9,472 nucleotides of DNA from an uncultured Chitinophagaceae bacterium (GTDB taxonomy: Bacteria; Bacteroidota; Bacteroidia; Chitinophagales; Chitinophagaceae). A program made the translations under genes and the position numbers. The notes under the pieces were generated by a model that did not search any database, was not told the DNA's origin, and saw only the letters and a list, made by a program, of their open reading frames with translations. The stretch spans positions 1 through 9,472 of the forward strand of contig CALCEA010000034.1 of the NCBI GenBank assembly GCA_937900675.1, given 5' to 3'. Shown here piece by piece: positions 4,768 through 9,472 of the stretch; position 1 is the first letter of the stretch; every line of letters begins with the position of its first letter.

Positions 4768-7521
4768 GTGAAAAGGATATCATTAGTTATACTTATTATT
4801 TTCTCTGCAGTATTTGCAAACGCTCAAAGAGTGAAAGTTTCTGGTAAAGTAACCAATAACAAAAATGAAGCTTTAATTGCTGTAACTGTTACATTAAAAT
4901 CAGACAAGACTCAAACTACTAAAACTGATGTAGAAGGTAGATATAGTTTTAATATCGATATCAATAAAGAATATACAATTGGCTTTAACTATATTGGTTA
5001 TAAAGAAAAATCGATCACAGTAAAAGCAACTAACACAGATGAAATTGTTTCTGATGTTTTATTAGAGGAGTCTGGCAAAAAATTAACAGATGTAGTGGTA
5101 AGTGCTTCTAGATCTTCAAATAAAGGTGCTACAGATAATGCCTTAATTGCGTATCAAAAAAATACAAATACAGTTTCTTCTGTAATATCAGCAGAATCTA
5201 TTAGAAGAAGTCCAGATAGAAATACTGCCGAGATTTTAAAAAGAACTCCAGGTGCTTCAATTCAAGAAGGTAAATATATTATTGTAAGAGGTTTAGCGGA
5301 TAGATATAATCAGGCCATGTTAAATGGTATTTTATTAACTAGTACTGAGCCTGATCGTAAAACATTCTCTTTTGACTTGTTCCCTTCTCAAATCATTGAT
5401 AATATAATCATCAATAAAGCATTTGTTCCTGAATTACCAGGTGAGTGGGCGGGTGGTTTGATTCAAGTAAACACAAAAGATGTACCTACTAAAAATTTCT
5501 TTAATATTCAATTAGGTACGAGTGCCAATAGTATGGTTACCGGTAAAGATTTTTTCAAAGATAAGGGTGGCAAAACTGACTGGTATGGAATTGATGATGG
5601 AACTAGATCTCTACCAGCTGGTTATATTACTAAGTCTGTTTTTGATACAACTAGTTTGGCTGGTAAAACTGCTTTAGGTAAAACTATGTCAAGTAACTGG
5701 GCTCCAATCATGACTACTGCTAAGCCTAATATGAGTGTACAAATGAATGGTGGATTTGCAGGTACTTTATGGGGCAAAAAGATTGGTGGTATTATTGGTA
5801 TAAACTATGCTAATGCATACCGTTTTCAAGATAATATCAACAATCAAAATCAATTATCTAACACAGGTGTAACTCCTTATATTGAATTAAAGGATAATAA
5901 ATATATCAACGACATTAACATGGGTGCTATTGCCGGTTTGTCTATATTTTTAAATCCTTTAAATAAAATTAGTTATAAGGCAATTGTAAATGTGAAGACT
6001 GCCAATGCATATACGCAAAGAGCAGGTACTGTATATGATAGACAAGAATTAGTAAAAGGAAACGAATTTGTTTTTGGTCAAAATGTATTCTTTACAAATC
6101 AGTTAAACGGGGAACATAGTATTACCCAAAAATTAAAGTTTAACTGGTATGGCGCGTTCAATATTTTAGATAGCTACTCTCCAGACCAAAGAAGAATTTT
6201 ATATACTAAAAGTATCAATGGAACCGATCCATATGTCTTAAATATTTCAAACACATTATCTCAACAATCTGGTAGCCGTGTTTTCCAATCTTTGTCTGAC
6301 TATATTTATACTGGCGGCGGCGATTTAACTTATAAAATCAATCAACAAACTATCAAGGCTGGTTATATGATTCAAATCAAAGATCGTTTATATGACGCTC
6401 AGTTATTTGCCATTACTATGCCAGTTGATAATCCAGCATTAAGATTATTACCTGCAGAATCTGCATTTGTTCCTGAAAATTTTGGAAATGGAACGAATAA
6501 TAAATTTGCATTTAATTCTATTCAAAATAAAAATTTCAGATACTTAGCAAATACCATTTTAAATGCAGGCTATGTTCAGTTTGACAATAAATTATCTGAT
6601 GCTGTAAGAGTTGTATGGGGTTTAAGAGTAGAAGACTTTGACCAATTGGTTGGATCTGTTAAGAAATGGGATCCAAGACATACTTATTCTAGAGTAACTG
6701 ACTTTTTACCTGGAGTAAATGCTTCATTGAAATTAACACAACAAGCTAGTTTAAGATTGACAGCTTCTCAAACAATTATCAGACCTGAATTAAGAGAGTT
6801 GTCTGCACTAAATATTTATGATTTCGAATTAAACGCTTCAGTTTCAGGAAATCCTTCTTTGAAAAGAACAAAAATTTCCAATTTTGATCTTAGATATGAA
6901 TTGTATCCCAAAGCCGGAGAATTATTTACTGTAGGTGTTTTCTATAAGAATTTTGAAAATCCAATCGAAAGTATTTATCAAGAAGCAGGTGGTGGATCTA
7001 GTTTGTTTTCTTTTCAAAATGCTGCTAAAGCAACAGCTTTTGGATTTGAATTAGAAGGTAGAAAGAAGTTAACTAAGCGTTTTACTTTACAAGCTAATGG
7101 ATCTTACATTAACTCAGAAGTGAAGGATGAAAAATTGGGTGTTTCAAGAACTTTACAAGGACAATCGCCCTATTTGATTAATGCTGGTTTATTGTATGAT
7201 ATCGTTGAAAAAGGATTTAATATGACTGCATTGGTTAATCAAATTGGTAAGCGTATTTATTTAGTGGGTGATATTCAAGCAGGTGCAGGATCTCCAGATG
7301 TTTATGAAAATCCAAGAGTTTTATTAGATTTCCAAATGAGTAAGAAGTTTGCTAACAATAAAGCTGAAGTGAAACTTACTATTGCAGATATTTTAAATCA
7401 AAGACAAATTTTCTATCAAAACAATAATAGTAATACCAACTATGACAAAGCAAATGATGGTGTTCGCTTTTCTAGACAGTATGGCACTACTTATGGCGTT
7501 ACAATTAATTACTCTTTATAA
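4768..7521 (+). CDS. TonB-dependent outer-membrane receptor with CarboxypepD_reg-like domain
   Basis: A 917-residue outer-membrane beta-barrel transporter powered by TonB-ExbBD. The start is GTG, with no ATG available before the signal peptide MKRISLVILIIFSAVFANA (cleavage before Q20). Residues 22-100 form a CarboxypepD_reg-like beta-sandwich (VSGKVTNNKNEALIAVTVTL, later TDVEGRYSF and IGFNYIGYKEKSI). A TonB-box-like stretch TDVVVSAS follows at 107-114, then the plug (about 125-240) with SPDRNTAEILKRTPGASI, VRGLADRYNQAMLNG, EPDRKTFSFDLFP and ELPGEWAGGLIQV. The rest is barrel, ending TTYGVTINYSL. It is not a typical SusC/RagA protein, and no SusD gene follows. The plug signatures occur in a Bacteroidota receptor family whose substrate I do not know. 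It is first in an operon with the beta-helix lipoprotein 37 nt downstream. A Pho-box-like array upstream suggests induction by phosphate limitation and so a phosphate-containing or phosphate-related ligand, which is inference. Confidence 0.9.
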   Translation: MKRISLVILIIFSAVFANAQRVKVSGKVTNNKNEALIAVTVTLKSDKTQTTKTDVEGRYSFNIDINKEYTIGFNYIGYKEKSITVKATNTDEIVSDVLLEESGKKLTDVVVSASRSSNKGATDNALIAYQKNTNTVSSVISAESIRRSPDRNTAEILKRTPGASIQEGKYIIVRGLADRYNQAMLNGILLTSTEPDRKTFSFDLFPSQIIDNIIINKAFVPELPGEWAGGLIQVNTKDVPTKNFFNIQLGTSANSMVTGKDFFKDKGGKTDWYGIDDGTRSLPAGYITKSVFDTTSLAGKTALGKTMSSNWAPIMTTAKPNMSVQMNGGFAGTLWGKKIGGIIGINYANAYRFQDNINNQNQLSNTGVTPYIELKDNKYINDINMGAIAGLSIFLNPLNKISYKAIVNVKTANAYTQRAGTVYDRQELVKGNEFVFGQNVFFTNQLNGEHSITQKLKFNWYGAFNILDSYSPDQRRILYTKSINGTDPYVLNISNTLSQQSGSRVFQSLSDYIYTGGGDLTYKINQQTIKAGYMIQIKDRLYDAQLFAITMPVDNPALRLLPAESAFVPENFGNGTNNKFAFNSIQNKNFRYLANTILNAGYVQFDNKLSDAVRVVWGLRVEDFDQLVGSVKKWDPRHTYSRVTDFLPGVNASLKLTQQASLRLTASQTIIRPELRELSALNIYDFELNASVSGNPSLKRTKISNFDLRYELYPKAGELFTVGVFYKNFENPIESIYQEAGGGSSLFSFQNAAKATAFGFELEGRKKLTKRFTLQANGSYINSEVKDEKLGVSRTLQGQSPYLINAGLLYDIVEKGFNMTALVNQIGKRIYLVGDIQAGAGSPDVYENPRVLLDFQMSKKFANNKAEVKLTIADILNQRQIFYQNNNSNTNYDKANDGVRFSRQYGTTYGVTINYSL

Positions 7522-7558
7522 AAAACAATCCAAAAACTTTTTTTAAATACAAAAAACA

Positions 7559-9088
7559 ATGAAACAATTATTTTATTTATCTCTAGCTTTTTTAGCCGTT
7601 ACTGGTTGTAGAAAGATTGAAACAGATGGCGAAAAAGAAATTTTCGTAGTTACTAAAGAAGTAGCTCCTGTAGGTGTTGTATCTAATACAATTACTCTAT
7701 CAGGTAAAATCACTAAAGACACTACCTTGTACGCAAAAGATGTAAATTACCTTTCTGGTATCGTTTATGTAACAAAGGGTGTAACCTTAACTGTAGAAGC
7801 GGGTGCAAAAGTGCAAGGCAAATCTGGTGCTGATGTTGCTGCTTTAGTAATTTGTCGTGGTGCTAAAATTGTAGCAAAGGGAACTGCAGATGCTCCAATT
7901 GTATTTACATCAGCATCATTAAATCCTCAATCTGGAGACTGGGGTGGAATCGTTTTATTAGGAACTGCTACTGTAAACCAATCTTTAACTTGGAAAGGAG
8001 TGGCTGTTAAGGGTTTAACATCTGTTGAAGGTGGTATCAATGATACAGAAGTTGGATATGGCTTAGCTGGTTCTGGCGATGCTGCATTTCCAACAGGTAA
8101 TGATGCAGACAATTCTGGTATTTTACAATATGTAAGAATTGAATATGCTGGATATGCTTATCAGCCGGATAATGAGTTAAATAGCTTAACTATGGCTGCT
8201 GTAGGTAGCGGTACTACTATTGACCATATTCAAGTTACTTATGCAAAAGATGACGCTTACGAATGGTTCGGTGGAACAGTTAATTGCAAGTATTTGATTG
8301 CATACAAAACTCAAGATGACGATTTTGATACAGATTTTGGTTACTCTGGTAAAGTTCAATTTGGTATTGTTTTAAGAGATTCATCTATTGCGGATATCTC
8401 TAGATCTGAAGCTTTCGAATCAGACAATGATGGAAATGGTTCTGATTTTGTTCCTAAGACAACAGCAGTGTTTTCTAATATTACTGCCATTGGACCAAGA
8501 ATCAATCCAACATATGGTAAGGGTAATACTTTATTCTTAGCTGCAGCTCAAATTAGAAGAAATTCAGGTATCTCTATTCAAAATACAGTAATCGCTGGAT
8601 GGCCTTTAGGTATTTTAATTGACGAGACTAAAGTAACTACTAATGGATCTACTTATAAGAATTTAGTGGATAGTGTAATTAGATTAAAAAATATCACATT
8701 AGCTGGTAACACAGTTGATATGCGTTATGATGGTAAAACAGGTACTACAACTACTACACAAAATGTTTTAGATTATTTCAGTACTGCATCTTATAATAAT
8801 ACTATTTTAAGTTCTGCATCTTCTGATATCTTAAAATTGATTCAACCATTTAATTATACTAATCCAGATTTCACTCCATATGCAAGTGCTGGTCCAGCAA
8901 CTTCAGGTAACTTAACTTCTGCTTATGGTACTTTAGGATTAAATACTTCATTGGATTATAAATCTAATGGTAGTTTCACTGATTCTAAATTACAAGATCC
9001 TTTCTTCGAGAAAGTAACATTTAGAGGTGCTGTAGCAACTTCTGGTGTAAATCAAACTTGGTGGAAAGGTTGGACAGTTTGGAAATAA
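7559..9088 (+). CDS. Beta-helix-like surface lipoprotein partnered with TonB receptor
   Basis: A 509-residue lipoprotein with a signal peptide and lipobox V-T-G-C17, followed by R-K; it is probably outer-membrane anchored and may face outward. Residues 45-135 show beta-helix-like turns (ITKDTTLYAKDVNYLSGIVY, GVTLTVEAGAKVQG, GTADAPIVFTSAS, then SGDWGGIVLLG), a pattern seen in right-handed parallel beta-helix proteins. Later short strands with ladder-like spacing (ILQYVRIEYAG, IDHIQVTYA, VNCKYLIAYK, FSNITAIG, IQNTVIAG) continue it. Two acidic clusters, QDDDFDTDFG (252-261) and ESDNDGNGSD (287-296), could bind Ca2+ or another metal. The C-terminus is tryptophan-rich (WWKGWTVW). Database relatives are sometimes called multidrug transporter, which the sequence does not support. 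No catalytic motif is recognised. The 37-nt AT-rich gap to the receptor, without terminator or promoter, makes it co-transcribed, most simply as a ligand-capturing or processing partner. A terminator follows 29 nt after the stop. Confidence 0.75.
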   Translation: MKQLFYLSLAFLAVTGCRKIETDGEKEIFVVTKEVAPVGVVSNTITLSGKITKDTTLYAKDVNYLSGIVYVTKGVTLTVEAGAKVQGKSGADVAALVICRGAKIVAKGTADAPIVFTSASLNPQSGDWGGIVLLGTATVNQSLTWKGVAVKGLTSVEGGINDTEVGYGLAGSGDAAFPTGNDADNSGILQYVRIEYAGYAYQPDNELNSLTMAAVGSGTTIDHIQVTYAKDDAYEWFGGTVNCKYLIAYKTQDDDFDTDFGYSGKVQFGIVLRDSSIADISRSEAFESDNDGNGSDFVPKTTAVFSNITAIGPRINPTYGKGNTLFLAAAQIRRNSGISIQNTVIAGWPLGILIDETKVTTNGSTYKNLVDSVIRLKNITLAGNTVDMRYDGKTGTTTTTQNVLDYFSTASYNNTILSSASSDILKLIQPFNYTNPDFTPYASAGPATSGNLTSAYGTLGLNTSLDYKSNGSFTDSKLQDPFFEKVTFRGAVATSGVNQTWWKGWTVWK

Positions 9089-9116
9089 AATAAATTGTAA
9101 ATTGTATTCAATATAT

Positions 9117-9144
9117 AAAGCGCCTCAAAACGAGGCGCTTTTTT
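9117..9144 (+). terminator. Rho-independent terminator between the lipoprotein genes
   Basis: A 10-bp perfect stem, AAAGCGCCTC (9117-9126) with GAGGCGCTTT (9132-9141), around a loop AAAAC, followed by an uninterrupted T-run to 9144. It ends only 14 nt before the next start codon. Its core resembles the can terminator (GCGCCT / AGGCGC). Confidence 0.88.
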
Positions 9145-9158
9145 AATAAAATTATTTT

Positions 9159-9472
9159 ATGAAAAAAATAAATAGAGCATTCTCTTTTTTTGCTTTAGCA
9201 GTAATATTAATTAGTATTTCATGTTCGAAGACTAGTGATTCTGGTACAACAGCTAGTGCTACATGCAATCCTAATACAAGTTTTGCTCAAACCGTATTAC
9301 CTATTTTAAATAATAACTGTAATTTGAGTGGTTGTCATGATCCAAATAATGCAGCAATTTTAAATAATTATCAAGTAGTACATGACAATGCTGCACAAAT
9401 TAAAGCCTCAATTGTAACTGGAAGAATGCCTAAGGGAAGAACTCTAGCTGCGGCTGATAAAGCAGCCATTAT
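9159..9472 (+). CDS. Haem-binding (cytochrome c-like) lipoprotein, N-terminal part
   Basis: The 104 visible codons are open to the right edge. A signal peptide with lipobox S-I-S-C22 marks a lipoprotein. After a short Ser/Thr-rich linker comes F-A-Q-T-V-L-P-I-L followed by NNNCNLSGCHDPNN: C54-x4-C59-H60. Here two cysteines are separated by four residues before the haem-ligating histidine, instead of the standard CXXCH. The 'V.PIL...C....CH' context and M90 in GRMPKG as candidate distal ligand are typical of small c-type cytochrome domains in Bacteroidota lipoproteins, in which CX4CH is also found. Electron transfer or haem-dependent redox at the envelope is inferred. A hairpin terminator ends 14 nt before the ATG, too close for a separate promoter, so expression probably comes from read-through from the receptor operon. 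The rest of the protein is outside the window. Confidence 0.75.
   Translation, partial: MKKINRAFSFFALAVILISISCSKTSDSGTTASATCNPNTSFAQTVLPILNNNCNLSGCHDPNNAAILNNYQVVHDNAAQIKASIVTGRMPKGRTLAAADKAAI

Noticed and set aside
7927..8112. Minus-strand 61-codon frame inside the beta-helix lipoprotein gene
   Set aside because: Antisense shadow of a well-supported gene; no promoter or recognisable product.
4768..9088. Reading the receptor pair as a SusC/SusD polysaccharide-utilisation locus
   Set aside because: The receptor lacks the typical SusC plug pattern, the partner is beta-helix-like rather than an alpha-helical SusD fold, and there are no glycoside hydrolases in the window.

Overview
The window looks like a chromosomal segment of a Bacteroidota bacterium, probably from the Chitinophagaceae/Sphingobacteriia side. 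This is an inference from low GC, Bacteroidetes-type promoter elements (TAnnTTTG), A-rich leaders with little Shine-Dalgarno signal, a TonB-dependent receptor with an N-terminal CarboxypepD_reg-like domain, and surface-type lipoproteins. No RNA genes, insertion sequences, CRISPR arrays or att sites were seen.

Left part (1-3832, minus strand): a very tightly packed run of five genes transcribed right to left. They are a CBU_0592-like small membrane protein, a CLC antiporter with the motif set of fluoride-exporting CLC-F proteins, a GNAT acetyltransferase, a secreted metal-dependent amidohydrolase, and an EamA/DMT transporter cut by the window edge. Gaps between them are 0, 1, 7 and 8 nt, so they are almost certainly one operon. 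A good promoter match and a 19-bp perfect palindrome lie in its leader.

Middle (3833-4630): a short divergent promoter region, then a type II beta-carbonic anhydrase (can) on the plus strand, closed by a clear rho-independent terminator.

Right part (4631-9472, plus strand): a 137-nt control region contains five TTAACA-like hexamers spaced exactly 11 bp apart. This is the architecture of a PhoB/PhoP (Pho box) operator, and it sits just upstream of a -7 element. It precedes a TonB-dependent outer-membrane receptor (GTG start) and a beta-helix-like lipoprotein. After a second hairpin terminator comes the start of a lipoprotein with a CX4CH haem motif. The most interesting reading is that the last three genes form an outer-membrane uptake system switched on by phosphate starvation. 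The receptor's substrate and the function of the beta-helix lipoprotein cannot be read from the sequence.
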